From a bacterium Ga0077546 (GTDB lineage: Bacteria > Cyanobacteriota > Vampirovibrionia > Obscuribacterales > Obscuribacteraceae), in assembly GCA_001464165.1 (NCBI GenBank), contig LNEX01000447.1, forward strand, positions 1-18,383: a DNA stretch of 18,383 nucleotides. Direction: 5' to 3'. Under the pieces are notes generated by a model that worked only from the letters and a program-made list of their open reading frames with translations, was not told the DNA's origin and searched no databases. Both the position numbers and the translations under genes were made by a program. Positions 1-7,019 of this stretch are shown here, one piece after another. Numbering within the stretch: position 1 is the stretch's first letter; each line of letters opens with the position of its first letter.

Positions 1-979
1 TCTGGCCCCATGGTCAAATTGAGCGATACTTTCTGCGTTTTATCAGTATAGTTGTGCACCACGGCAGTGACGTTAGCTTCATCTCCAATGCTATAGAAGC
101 GAGGCAGAGCTAAGCGCGCGATCAGATCTTGGGTGACCATGATTTTTTGCAAGGTAGCACCGACATTGGTGGCCATGTCGATGCCGCGCACGGTAGCGCG
201 CCAAGTTGTTAGATTGTCTGGCAACTTAACCACGGCTTGGGCTTCACCCTTTTCGTTGGTGACCAGTTCAGGCACCCAGGCGGCTGTATCGCGGAAGTCT
301 TTGCGTACTTTTGGTTCTAACTTGTCTGGTCCGCCTGAATATTGTTCGGGGAAGGAGCAGACTGTGGTCACCCAGTTAGGTAGCCGTTCGTAGAAGAATT
401 TCTTGATATCGCTAGCGGTTTCGGCCCTTATTGAATAGATGCTTTCATCTACGACCCCAAGCGACAGCTCAACGCCCTTAGCCGGCTTGCCTGCTTGGTC
501 TGTGGCTTTAATTGTATAGGTGGCTTGTTCGCCTGGTTTGTATTTTTCTTTATCGCTGGCTATAGTCAAATTGAGGAAGTGGTTATCAGGGCTGACCATG
601 ACCACTTGTTCTTGGTTGTAGAACTGTTTGTTCTTGGCCACTAGAGAAACGGTGACATAGAAATTGGGCGTGAACTCTTGCTTGACTGGTATTTCTACTA
701 GTTTTGCCGCTGAATCAAGCGCTACTGTTTTGAAGCTATGTAGCTTGGTGCCTTCGATAGAGACAATCGCTTCGGCTCCGTCTTTACCAGTAAATGGACC
801 GGTAATAATTAGTTTGGCATTCTCGCCTGGCTTGTAGACGCGTTTGTCTAGCTTGAGCTTGAGCGGCTCTTTCTGGGCGTCTTTATGGCCTAAGAAGAAT
901 GGCTTCTCGCTGCTCGATACCCAGATTGAACTTGAGTCTTGAATCAAATGGCCACTGCCGTCGGTGGCTTGGGCAATAT
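1..979 (-). pseudogene. Alpha-2-macroglobulin family protein, downstream part (after a frame break; runs off the left edge)
   Basis: Minus-strand frame open from about 995 to base 1 without a stop. It continues the macroglobulin encoded at 944-3043 in the frame reached by a 2-base insertion or 1-base loss. Visible pieces in order: VYKPGENAKLIITGPF, a macroglobulin-type beta domain; a second KYKPGEQATYTIKATD domain; then VELSLGVVDESIYSI, typical of the bait-region domain; and LPDNLTTWRATVRGID near bases 170-230, a hallmark of the central alpha-2-macroglobulin domain. The thioester motif and receptor domain would lie beyond the window, so it cannot be said whether the thioester is kept. There is no credible start of its own: it is the continuation of the upstream gene, broken either really (pseudogene) or by an assembly error. 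In bacteria these proteins sit in the periplasm and are thought to trap foreign proteases. Confidence 0.8.
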
Positions 980-3043
980 GCCATTGGCATCGGTGCTAGC
1001 GGTTTTTTCTTCGAGCGTGACGTCTGGTTTATATTCAGATTTGAAGCGATCCCAGGGATAGCGCATCACTTTGAGCTTGAGATTGGTTGTTATCGGTTTG
1101 CCCTTGTAGTCAACAGCCTTGATGTCTACGGCCATTGGTTGGCCACTGCTAACAACATAATTGCTTGGCGTCACGGCCAATAAGAACTCGCCAGCCGACT
1201 CAAACATTGAGCCTGAGCCTACAACCGAAAGTCTGCTGATGTCTGTTACTTCAGCTTCTACTTTGAGTTTCTTGTCAGAAAATTCTGAACCCAATGGGCC
1301 TGATGTGGGCGGCTCGGCTGCCTTAGTGTCAAATTCGACAATGGCTTCACCGTTGGCATCGGTAACCGCGTAACCTTCAGCACTAAAGTCGCCAGCGCCT
1401 TCGTAATAGTCAGCATCATACCAATCATCAAAGAAGCTATAGAATGCTGGTCTGTCCATTAAGCGCCAGCGTGTATTCCAATCGGTTGATGAATAGACAT
1501 TGTATTTAACGCGAGCATTGGCCACCGGTCCGCCAAAGAAATAGGTGGCCTTGACCCTTGCTTTACCTTTGCTGCCAGCAATGACTCGCTCGGTGATAGG
1601 CAGCACTTCTACTTGATATTCAGGTTTTCTGTATTGAGCAATTTCAAAACCTTGGTAGCTGATGGTGCCATCGGCATATTTAATTTGTACTTGGTAGCCG
1701 CCGGTCTTGCCATCGGCAGGCACTTCGACTAAGCCATGGAAAGTGCCATGGGCATTGGTTTTGACATGTAGCGTTTTGAATTCGTTGTTATCTGGATCTT
1801 CAATAGTGACATCAAGCTCTTCGCTGGCACCTTTGTTAGCAATACCATTTTCATCAATTGAACGGCACATGCCTTTGAAGAATACTGTTTGACCGAGGCG
1901 ATAAACTGGTCTGTCTGTATAGAAATAGGTCTTGTGCGTATCAGAATCAGAGCGGTAGTAGTTGTAGCCGCTATAGGCCTTGCTTGCCCCTAGTGAGCCA
2001 ATCAACACTAAGTCATAACTCAGCCTTGAGCGAATATCTTGGGGCAAGGCTAGAGTGGCAATGCCGTCGGCTCCGGTTCTGGCTTGCACCCTGGCTGTCT
2101 TGCTGACATCGCCATCCCGCGAGAAGACTTTTAGATCAACTCCACCAATTCCTTTTAGTGTGTTTAAATCAACTGCTTTTACTACTGTTTTGTCTGGCGC
2201 ATGCTTAACGATTAAGCCCACGTCGCTGACTGAAAACCAGGTCAGTGCTGAGGCTGTGCTGTGGCCAAACATATCAGTTACTTGGGCGTGAGCAAAGTAA
2301 TCGCCAGCCGGCAAGGCATGGTCAAATTTAAATTGGGCGTTGGCTGAATCACTATCGTCCATCGTTAGCTTGCGCGTGAAACTGGCAACTGGAGCGAGTT
2401 TTGTAAATGGACTAGCAAACTTTTTGGATGAGTCAACATAGATGTTAAAGTCTGAAGCGAGGGAGATGCCCATCTTCTTTGCTTCAGGCGAATTGATTAG
2501 ACTGAGAAAATCTTGTTTATATACCTGCACATTGGCATCTGATGCGCCTGTGGCATTGACCCAGAAATGTGGTGCTTCTTTGGTTGTAAACACTCGGGTG
2601 TTGGAAGCAATATTGACTGTCGGATTGAGCAGAGTTAATTGCACAGGCTGTGGAAGATTTTGCGGTTTGCCCTGGACCACAAATAGACCGTTGACTAAAG
2701 CCGTAGAAAAGCCCGGCGCACGCACACGAATGGAATATTCGCCTACTGGTAATTGTTCGATTTTGAAGGTGCCGTCATTATTTACCCAGGCCCCGCGTTC
2801 AACGTATGGACCCTTGCGCGGACCGGTAGCGAGTACAAAAACTTTATTGTCTTTAAGGTCATAAGATTTTAGGTGGAAGCCTTTTTGCTCAATTGCTACC
2901 CGGCCGGCAATTGCTCCCATGGGCTTGTCTAGGACTATGGCCGCCATGGCCAGCAGCACTACCTGCAAGGCGACAAATAGCCAGGTAAATAGTGGCGTTC
3001 TTTGGCTGTGGCGCGCAGTCACAAATGATTCACCTGAAGACAT
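944..3043 (-). CDS. Alpha-2-macroglobulin family protein, N-terminal 699 residues, membrane-anchored
   Basis: Residues about 17-38 form one hydrophobic anchor, without a lipobox. Residues about 43-138 resemble a carboxypeptidase regulatory-like beta domain (AIAGRV, GTFKIEQLPVGEYSIRV). Macroglobulin domains follow, including the MG2 hallmark FYTDRPVYRLGQTVFFKG near 375 and YRKPEYQVEVLP near 480. The frame ends prematurely at TGA 944-946 after TASTDANGI; the family continues in another frame (bases 1-979). Removing two bases at the AATATG stretch (975-980) restores a natural join, DANGIAQATDGSGH. Its ATG at 3043 overlaps the stop of the AMMECR1-like gene by 14 bases, so translation is probably coupled. 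Bacterial homologues are periplasmic protease traps often linked to PBP1C; here the nearest partner is the divergent transpeptidase at 3857. Family assignment is firm. Whether the gene is intact in the organism is open. Confidence 0.88.
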   Translation of the reverse strand: MSSGESFVTARHSQRTPLFTWLFVALQVVLLAMAAIVLDKPMGAIAGRVAIEQKGFHLKSYDLKDNKVFVLATGPRKGPYVERGAWVNNDGTFKIEQLPVGEYSIRVRAPGFSTALVNGLFVVQGKPQNLPQPVQLTLLNPTVNIASNTRVFTTKEAPHFWVNATGASDANVQVYKQDFLSLINSPEAKKMGISLASDFNIYVDSSKKFASPFTKLAPVASFTRKLTMDDSDSANAQFKFDHALPAGDYFAHAQVTDMFGHSTASALTWFSVSDVGLIVKHAPDKTVVKAVDLNTLKGIGGVDLKVFSRDGDVSKTARVQARTGADGIATLALPQDIRSRLSYDLVLIGSLGASKAYSGYNYYRSDSDTHKTYFYTDRPVYRLGQTVFFKGMCRSIDENGIANKGASEELDVTIEDPDNNEFKTLHVKTNAHGTFHGLVEVPADGKTGGYQVQIKYADGTISYQGFEIAQYRKPEYQVEVLPITERVIAGSKGKARVKATYFFGGPVANARVKYNVYSSTDWNTRWRLMDRPAFYSFFDDWYDADYYEGAGDFSAEGYAVTDANGEAIVEFDTKAAEPPTSGPLGSEFSDKKLKVEAEVTDISRLSVVGSGSMFESAGEFLLAVTPSNYVVSSGQPMAVDIKAVDYKGKPITTNLKLKVMRYPWDRFKSEYKPDVTLEEKTASTDANGILPKPPTAVAI

Positions 3044-3692
3044 GGGCTTTTATCCTATACATCTGGCACGGCTCAGAGGGGGTTATACCAGCTTTGACTT
3101 TGCACTGCATCACTTGATAATGGCCATCGCTGGCTTCGCCGGGTAGTAGTACTGCGGCCTTTCCGCCACTTCTCACCATGAGGCCGTCAAGCAGGGGGTG
3201 CAAGCTAACGTTGCGCTCCACCGGTTCAACTCGGTCAATTACGGTTACCTGCACATCCAGCCCGGGCACCTCTTGCCGCTTTATGGGCGGATAGCGGTAT
3301 TCTTTGGTGAGTGCGCCCTCTGTTGTAAAAGCAGTAGCGGCCACAAGATTGTTCTCGGTGCCACTAATTTGACCCCAACAAGCTCTGGTTTTACCGTGTT
3401 TGCTCAAAGTAATAAACAATCCTTTCGAATGCCTATATGAAGGATGGATATTTTTGCTCAGTGTTTCCACGATTTCGCTTATGGTTTTAGGATGGTCGCT
3501 GAAGTGATTGTCGATTGTTAGCTTTGCTACCTGAACTAGAGTAAGGCTGGTTTGTGCTGCATTGACTGCTTTGTTTGTGAAGAAAAAGCTTATTAAGCAA
3601 AAACAGGCCAAGCAAATTGCTAAGCAAAAACACCCCAAGTCGGCTCTGCGCTGGCGCGAACTTGCCTCAATGTCAGTGTAAGCGTGCAGCAT
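3030..3692 (-). CDS. AMMECR1-like domain protein with N-terminal membrane anchor
   Basis: 220 residues. A cysteine-rich hydrophobic segment at about 18-37 suggests a signal anchor. Residues 90-200 follow the AMMECR1 fold pattern: GLFITLSKHGKTRACWGQIS corresponds to the family's G-x-F-V-T-L...LRGCIG segment, with TRACWG (102-107) replacing LRGCIG. Then come YRYPPIKRQEVPGLDVQVTV (family: RFPPV...L..LEIEVSVL) and VRSGGKAAVLLPGEA (family: GLLLPQVA). AMMECR1 proteins are normally soluble and of unknown biochemical role, so an exported or anchored copy is unusual. AGGAG lies 4 bases before the ATG, supporting the start. It is first in a two-gene unit and overlaps the macroglobulin start by 14 bases, suggesting the two products are made together. 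The divergence from the family makes this a probable rather than certain assignment. Confidence 0.7.
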   Translation of the reverse strand: MLHAYTDIEASSRQRRADLGCFCLAICLACFCLISFFFTNKAVNAAQTSLTLVQVAKLTIDNHFSDHPKTISEIVETLSKNIHPSYRHSKGLFITLSKHGKTRACWGQISGTENNLVAATAFTTEGALTKEYRYPPIKRQEVPGLDVQVTVIDRVEPVERNVSLHPLLDGLMVRSGGKAAVLLPGEASDGHYQVMQCKVKAGITPSEPCQMYRIKAHVFR

Positions 3693-3856
3693 TGCTCTCC
3701 TGCTGGCCTCGAGCCGTTGGCTCGCCCAGTTACTACCTTATACTTCGCCTATTATCAACCGAAGCTAGCCCGTCCGTCGCCCATGATGTGTCAAAATTGC
3801 ATGTGCTCGAGGTCAAGAGGTTGTCAACGGCGTGTAAGTTGATGGTGGTTATTTAA
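3693..3856. promoter_or_regulatory. Divergent intergenic region between the AMMECR1-like/macroglobulin pair and the transpeptidase/SpoIID pair
   Basis: These 164 bases must hold both divergent promoters, but neither strand shows a clear -35/-10 pair. Weak AT-rich candidates exist on the minus side (TTGATAATAG and GTATAAGG, read on the minus strand from about 3740-3765). The hairpin CGAGCC-GTT-GGCTCG at 3710-3724 is the one clear structure and would lie in the leader of the minus-strand pair. Confidence 0.4.
3710..3724 (-). promoter_or_regulatory. Leader hairpin upstream of the AMMECR1-like gene
   Basis: Perfect 6-bp inverted repeat CGAGCC with a 3-base loop and GGCTCG, 18 bases before the ATG at 3692 and just upstream of its AGGAG ribosome binding site. 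It has no T-run, so it is not a classical terminator. It may affect translation or message stability. Function is inferred only. Confidence 0.35.
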
Positions 3857-4774
3857 GTGTCTGGCAACATTGATAGAAGAGGCTTCATTCGCTCCCTGTT
3901 TGGTATAACCGGGGCCCTTCCGGTTGCCCAGCAAATGGCTGAAGCCAAAGGGCAAACAAGTTTTTATTGGTGCAATTTTAAAACTGGCCAGGTTGGTTTC
4001 CCTACCGGTTTATTTGTGCCCGAAGAAAGACCAGGCTCGTTGATGAAACTAGTGGCCGCCGCAGCTTTGATTGACGAAGGCCTGACCCACGCTAATGAAA
4101 CCTTTGAATGCACAGGCACTTATAACGTGGGAAAAGAAGCGGTGCATTGCCAAAATGCCCACGGCAAAATTGACATTGTGCAGGCCATCGGTCGCTCTTG
4201 CAATATTTATTTCGCCCAAGCCACCAAGCGTCTAACTACTCGCGCCTTTCTGGCTAAGGCGGCCCAGCTTGGCCTTGATAACCCTTGTGCTGGTCGCCAT
4301 TCTGGAGCTTTCCCTGCCAAGCCAGCTGAGTCTAGTTCGCTGCACTATGTTTTGGGTTTGGCCCCTGATTTCAAACCAAATGCTCTGCAGTTGATGCGGC
4401 TGGCTGCTCTAGTTGCCATCGCCCCTGGTGCCAAGCTTCCGGTCTTACATTCAGCTGAAAATCTCGATTTACTTGAGCAGGAGAAGCCAATGGTTTCTCC
4501 TCTCAGCGCTGAATCTCATCGGGTATTGAGTGCTGGTATGCGCCTCTCGGCCACTGATGGTACGGCTCGTAAGCTTGACGTTGACGACCAATTGAAGATT
4601 GCCGCCAAAACTGGAACGACTCCCCACGGCAACAAATTCCAGTCTTATGTGATTGGTTATTTCCCCGTTGATAAGCCGGCCCATGCTTTCGCTTTGTATG
4701 CCCCATCAGGAACATCGCAAGATTCGGCTGTACCAAAAGCCAAAGAATTTCTCTTCTCGACTACTTGGCCCTAG
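3857..4774 (+). CDS. Stand-alone penicillin-binding transpeptidase domain protein with Tat signal
   Basis: 305 residues carrying the three active-site motifs of penicillin-binding transpeptidases in order: S61-L-M-K64 (PGSLMK), S114-C-N116, and K251-T-G253 (AAKTGTT). The 53-residue gap from the first to the second motif suits class B PBPs. It lacks the N-terminal dimerisation and glycosyltransferase regions of ordinary PBPs. The N-terminus DRRGFIRSLFG matches the twin-arginine pattern, followed by a mildly hydrophobic stretch and AEA, so Tat export is likely. Start: GTG 3857 directly follows an in-frame TAA and is needed to keep the RR motif; no strong ribosome binding site is visible. Cysteines C85 and C98 flank the TYNVGKEAVH segment and could form a disulfide. 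It should cross-link or trim peptide stems outside the membrane. The SpoIID gene follows 4 bases after the stop. A beta-lactamase is less likely, given SxN plus KTG. Confidence 0.87.
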   Translation: MSGNIDRRGFIRSLFGITGALPVAQQMAEAKGQTSFYWCNFKTGQVGFPTGLFVPEERPGSLMKLVAAAALIDEGLTHANETFECTGTYNVGKEAVHCQNAHGKIDIVQAIGRSCNIYFAQATKRLTTRAFLAKAAQLGLDNPCAGRHSGAFPAKPAESSSLHYVLGLAPDFKPNALQLMRLAALVAIAPGAKLPVLHSAENLDLLEQEKPMVSPLSAESHRVLSAGMRLSATDGTARKLDVDDQLKIAAKTGTTPHGNKFQSYVIGYFPVDKPAHAFALYAPSGTSQDSAVPKAKEFLFSTTWP

Positions 4775-4778
4775 GGCA

Positions 4779-6152
4779 ATGATCGCTCCAGTGAGTGCCA
4801 GTATTAGTGCCAAATTTCGCGTTAAAGTTCGCGCCGCAATTACTGCATTAATGGGCAAAATATTTGTCATTCTGTTAAGCCTTTTGCTTTTGCCTGGTGC
4901 TGCTCTGGCTCTGCCCTCTTCGGTGAAAGTAAATCTCTTTCAGGCCCATTCTGATATCAACTCACTGGTCGTTGATGGCGCCTTTGAGATCAGCCAGGCT
5001 GGCCAGTCGGGCTCTGCTTCTGGCGCGGGTTCTTCCACTCTCCGACATGCGGAGATTAGTCTGTCTAAAAATGGTTTGCTTTTGAAAACAGGACCTGGGC
5101 GTCATGCTGGTGCTGCTTCTGCAAGTGCCTCCACGAAATCTGGCCGCCGAGTTGGTACTAGAATTGTTATCCGCGCAGTCGGCGCTCAACCTCTCTACTT
5201 GCAGCCGGATACTCTAGTGGCTTCTAGACCGGGCATCGCTTCTAACCTGAACTCAAGTGCTGGATCTAACTCAAGTTCTAACTCTGGCCGACGCTACCGA
5301 GGCCGAATCTTTGTTACTGCTAGCGGTGGAAAGCTCAACGTAGTCAATGAAGTTGATACTAGGTCTTATATAACCAGTGTTGTTGGTAGCGAGAGCTTGC
5401 CTGAGTTTCCCTTGGAGGCACTCAAGGCTCAGTCTGTGCTAGCCTCAACTGTCTTGGCCCGGCAGCGGCCCAATATGCAATTGAGTGATACTACTAATGT
5501 GCAGGCCTATCTTGGCAGCGACTATGAGAGACCGCTAGTAAAGCAGGCTGTGGCTGCGGTGTTTGGCCAAAAGTTGGAGACATCTAGTGGTACTACTCCG
5601 GCGGTTTTTTATCATTCAACTTGTGCTGGTGGCACTAGCGATGAGAGAGAAGTATTTTCTGGCAAGCTTCTCAATGATGCTGCTCGCAAGCCTGTCAGTC
5701 GCTGCCGCACGGCCACACGTGTTAAGTGCAAGTATTGCCAAGATTCACCGTTTTTCAAGGCTCATCGAGTACAAGTTTCTGCTGACGAGTTGAGGCGTAA
5801 AGTGGGCTATGTGCCACTTACTATAGACGTAAAAGATGCTGAGGATAGGCCGCTTTCACTCTCGGTTGAGAAGGTGAATAGAGCAGGTGGAGATTCGAAA
5901 ACAGTCTCCATTTCTGGCTATGACCTCTGGCTCAAACTTGGCCAGGGCCTGGGCTGGGGGGCCGTTCCCGGTATGCGCTATGCCATTGAACCTGGCCCCA
6001 TAGTCACTATCACCTCTACTGGTGCCGGTCATGGCGCTGGGCTTTGTCAGTGGGGTGCCTGCGGTATGGCTAAGGCTGGCAAAAACTACAAAGAGATTTT
6101 GCATTATTACTTCCCCCTCGCCCAGGTCAGCGCCCAGACCCCAGCTAAGTAG
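4779..6152 (+). CDS. SpoIID/LytB domain protein, secreted peptidoglycan-active enzyme
   Basis: 457 residues from ATG 4779, four bases after the transpeptidase stop. A second ATG at 4851 (GKIFVILLSLLLLPGAALA) would give a shorter, textbook signal peptide. An open frame reaches further upstream, but those starts lie inside the transpeptidase gene. After a variable serine/glycine-rich stretch, the SpoIID core runs from about residue 180 to 450: VVGSESLPEFPLEALKAQSV, with E205 at the position of the SpoIID catalytic glutamate; YHSTCAGGTSDE around C282; and near the end GAGHGAGLCQWGACGMA with ILHYYFP, the family's closing signature. SpoIID in Bacillus is a lytic transglycosylase acting on denuded glycan; LytB-type relatives modify amidase activity. 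Pairing with a transpeptidase suggests wall remodelling rather than sporulation, as no other sporulation gene is seen. Confidence 0.9.
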   Translation: MIAPVSASISAKFRVKVRAAITALMGKIFVILLSLLLLPGAALALPSSVKVNLFQAHSDINSLVVDGAFEISQAGQSGSASGAGSSTLRHAEISLSKNGLLLKTGPGRHAGAASASASTKSGRRVGTRIVIRAVGAQPLYLQPDTLVASRPGIASNLNSSAGSNSSSNSGRRYRGRIFVTASGGKLNVVNEVDTRSYITSVVGSESLPEFPLEALKAQSVLASTVLARQRPNMQLSDTTNVQAYLGSDYERPLVKQAVAAVFGQKLETSSGTTPAVFYHSTCAGGTSDEREVFSGKLLNDAARKPVSRCRTATRVKCKYCQDSPFFKAHRVQVSADELRRKVGYVPLTIDVKDAEDRPLSLSVEKVNRAGGDSKTVSISGYDLWLKLGQGLGWGAVPGMRYAIEPGPIVTITSTGAGHGAGLCQWGACGMAKAGKNYKEILHYYFPLAQVSAQTPAK

Positions 6153-6298
6153 TACGAAGTACTTCTTATTACAGCAAAGCCCTGCTAGGCAATGGTGGAT
6201 TGGTTTTTTTTTCTAAGTCGCAAACTCGCCACGGCATTGTCATATTGATTATGTAATTTGGCCTCATCGAAGCAATTTTTCGTATGAGGATTTTTACT
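6153..6298 (+). promoter_or_regulatory. Intergenic region after the SpoIID gene: T-run and weak hairpin
   Basis: Contains a 10-bp palindrome GAAGTACTTC near 6157-6166, a short GCC/GGC stem around 6179-6190, and a run of nine T at 6204-6212 that may mark transcript end after the SpoIID gene. The stem is too weak and too far from the T-run for a confident terminator. GAGGA at 6286-6290 is a good ribosome binding site for ATG 6299. TGTAAT at 6252-6257 could be a -10 box, but no matching -35 is visible. Confidence 0.35.
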
Positions 6299-6405
6299 AT
6301 GCAAGAAGCAATCGCCGACAATAGTTTTCGCAAAGCTGTGTCAGACACAGGTAAATCCGACCCGGCCAGTTCACTGTATGACTGGCTAAGGCATCAGAAC
6401 AAGCT
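6299..6405 (+). pseudogene. Probable N-terminal piece of the EF-hand protein, in a different frame
   Basis: ATG 6299 has GAGGA eight bases upstream and opens MQEAIADNSFRKAVSDTG...SSLYD, which looks like normal protein. After about 6380 this frame turns into an unnatural leucine-rich string (LLLLLLLRKRLLGLVL) until a stop at 6691. The neighbouring frame, open from 6382 (LAKASEQALVSNSLPSVD), takes over with normal composition and the EF-hand. One lost base or two inserted bases between 6382 and about 6405 would join them. An upstream in-frame ATG at 6284 is less well placed for the ribosome binding site. The frame break is inferred from composition and the missing start signal, not from a homologue. 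Confidence 0.5.
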
Positions 6406-6942
6406 TTGGTTAGCAATAGCTTGCCATCGGTTGATATTGCCGATTCGGGTTCTGCTGATGTTGACAAAAGGCCCAGGGCCGGCAAGCCTGTTGACTCAGG
6501 TCGCTCTGATTCATCTCCTGCTACTGCTGCTGCTGCGCAAACGCCTGCTGGGGCTCGTTTTGATGGAGCAATGGGGCAAGCGGTTAGCGGTGATCCTCTT
6601 GCGCAAAGAATTCCTGAGCAATTCCAATTTTCTAAAGAGAAGACTGCCGCAGCAGCTCTCAATATGTTTGCTAAAGACGAACTTGATTTAAACGGCGATG
6701 GCTTTGTCAATAAAGTTGAGCTATCGAGAAAGCACGATGAACTAGAAGAAGCGGCCAAGAAAAATCCCAAGTCTAAAGAGATTTTGGAAAAACAACAGGC
6801 TGTGAACTACATGATTATGGACTATTCAAAACTGAGCAGTGCCCATGACGATGAATTCTTCTCTGAAAGTTCGGGAATCACAATCTACGACCTGGCTAGT
6901 ACGGTCAGCTCTGTCAATAAAGCCAAGCGCTCAGGAAATTAG
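6406..6942 (+). CDS. EF-hand domain protein (likely lacks its true N-terminus because of a frame break)
   Basis: 178 residues if begun at TTG 6406, which has no ribosome binding site, so this start is doubtful; the real one is probably ATG 6299 in another frame. The first 70 residues are polar, low in complexity and rich in Ala, Ser and Asp. Residues 94-105 form a canonical calcium-binding EF-hand loop, with D94, N96, D98, G99 and E105 in place, preceded by a helix (KTAAAALNMFAKDE) and followed by charged helix to about 125. A second, degenerate hand may exist around 140-155 (SSAHDDEFF) but lacks the key residues. No signal peptide is visible, so it may be cytoplasmic. Possible roles are calcium sensing or scaffolding; nothing in the context fixes a function. 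It is followed by a separate aminotransferase gene. Confidence 0.7.
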   Translation: MVSNSLPSVDIADSGSADVDKRPRAGKPVDSGRSDSSPATAAAAQTPAGARFDGAMGQAVSGDPLAQRIPEQFQFSKEKTAAAALNMFAKDELDLNGDGFVNKVELSRKHDELEEAAKKNPKSKEILEKQQAVNYMIMDYSKLSSAHDDEFFSESSGITIYDLASTVSSVNKAKRSGN

Positions 6943-7019
6943 CCCTAACCCAAGACAAATAGACTACCCGGGCGATATCATATAGCCCCCACCTATATAG
7001 ATATTGCCGCGAGGTTATC

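Noticed and set aside
944..946. Selenocysteine readthrough of the macroglobulin TGA, tempting because a SelB-like gene is nearby
   Set aside because: The frame after the TGA loses all family similarity and meets TAG within about 20 codons; the homologous sequence is in another frame.
1003..1008. Programmed -1 frameshift at the six-A run in the macroglobulin gene
   Set aside because: The -1 frame meets TAG at 996-998, immediately after the run, so slippage there would end the protein.
899..3146. Plus-strand frames of 60-140 residues opposite the macroglobulin
   Set aside because: Shadows of the minus-strand gene with no domain, signal or ribosome binding site.
6297..6770. 157-residue minus-strand frame opposite the EF-hand gene
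   Set aside because: Serine/alanine-rich shadow of the low-complexity EF-hand frame; no family features, and the opposite strand has the calcium loop.
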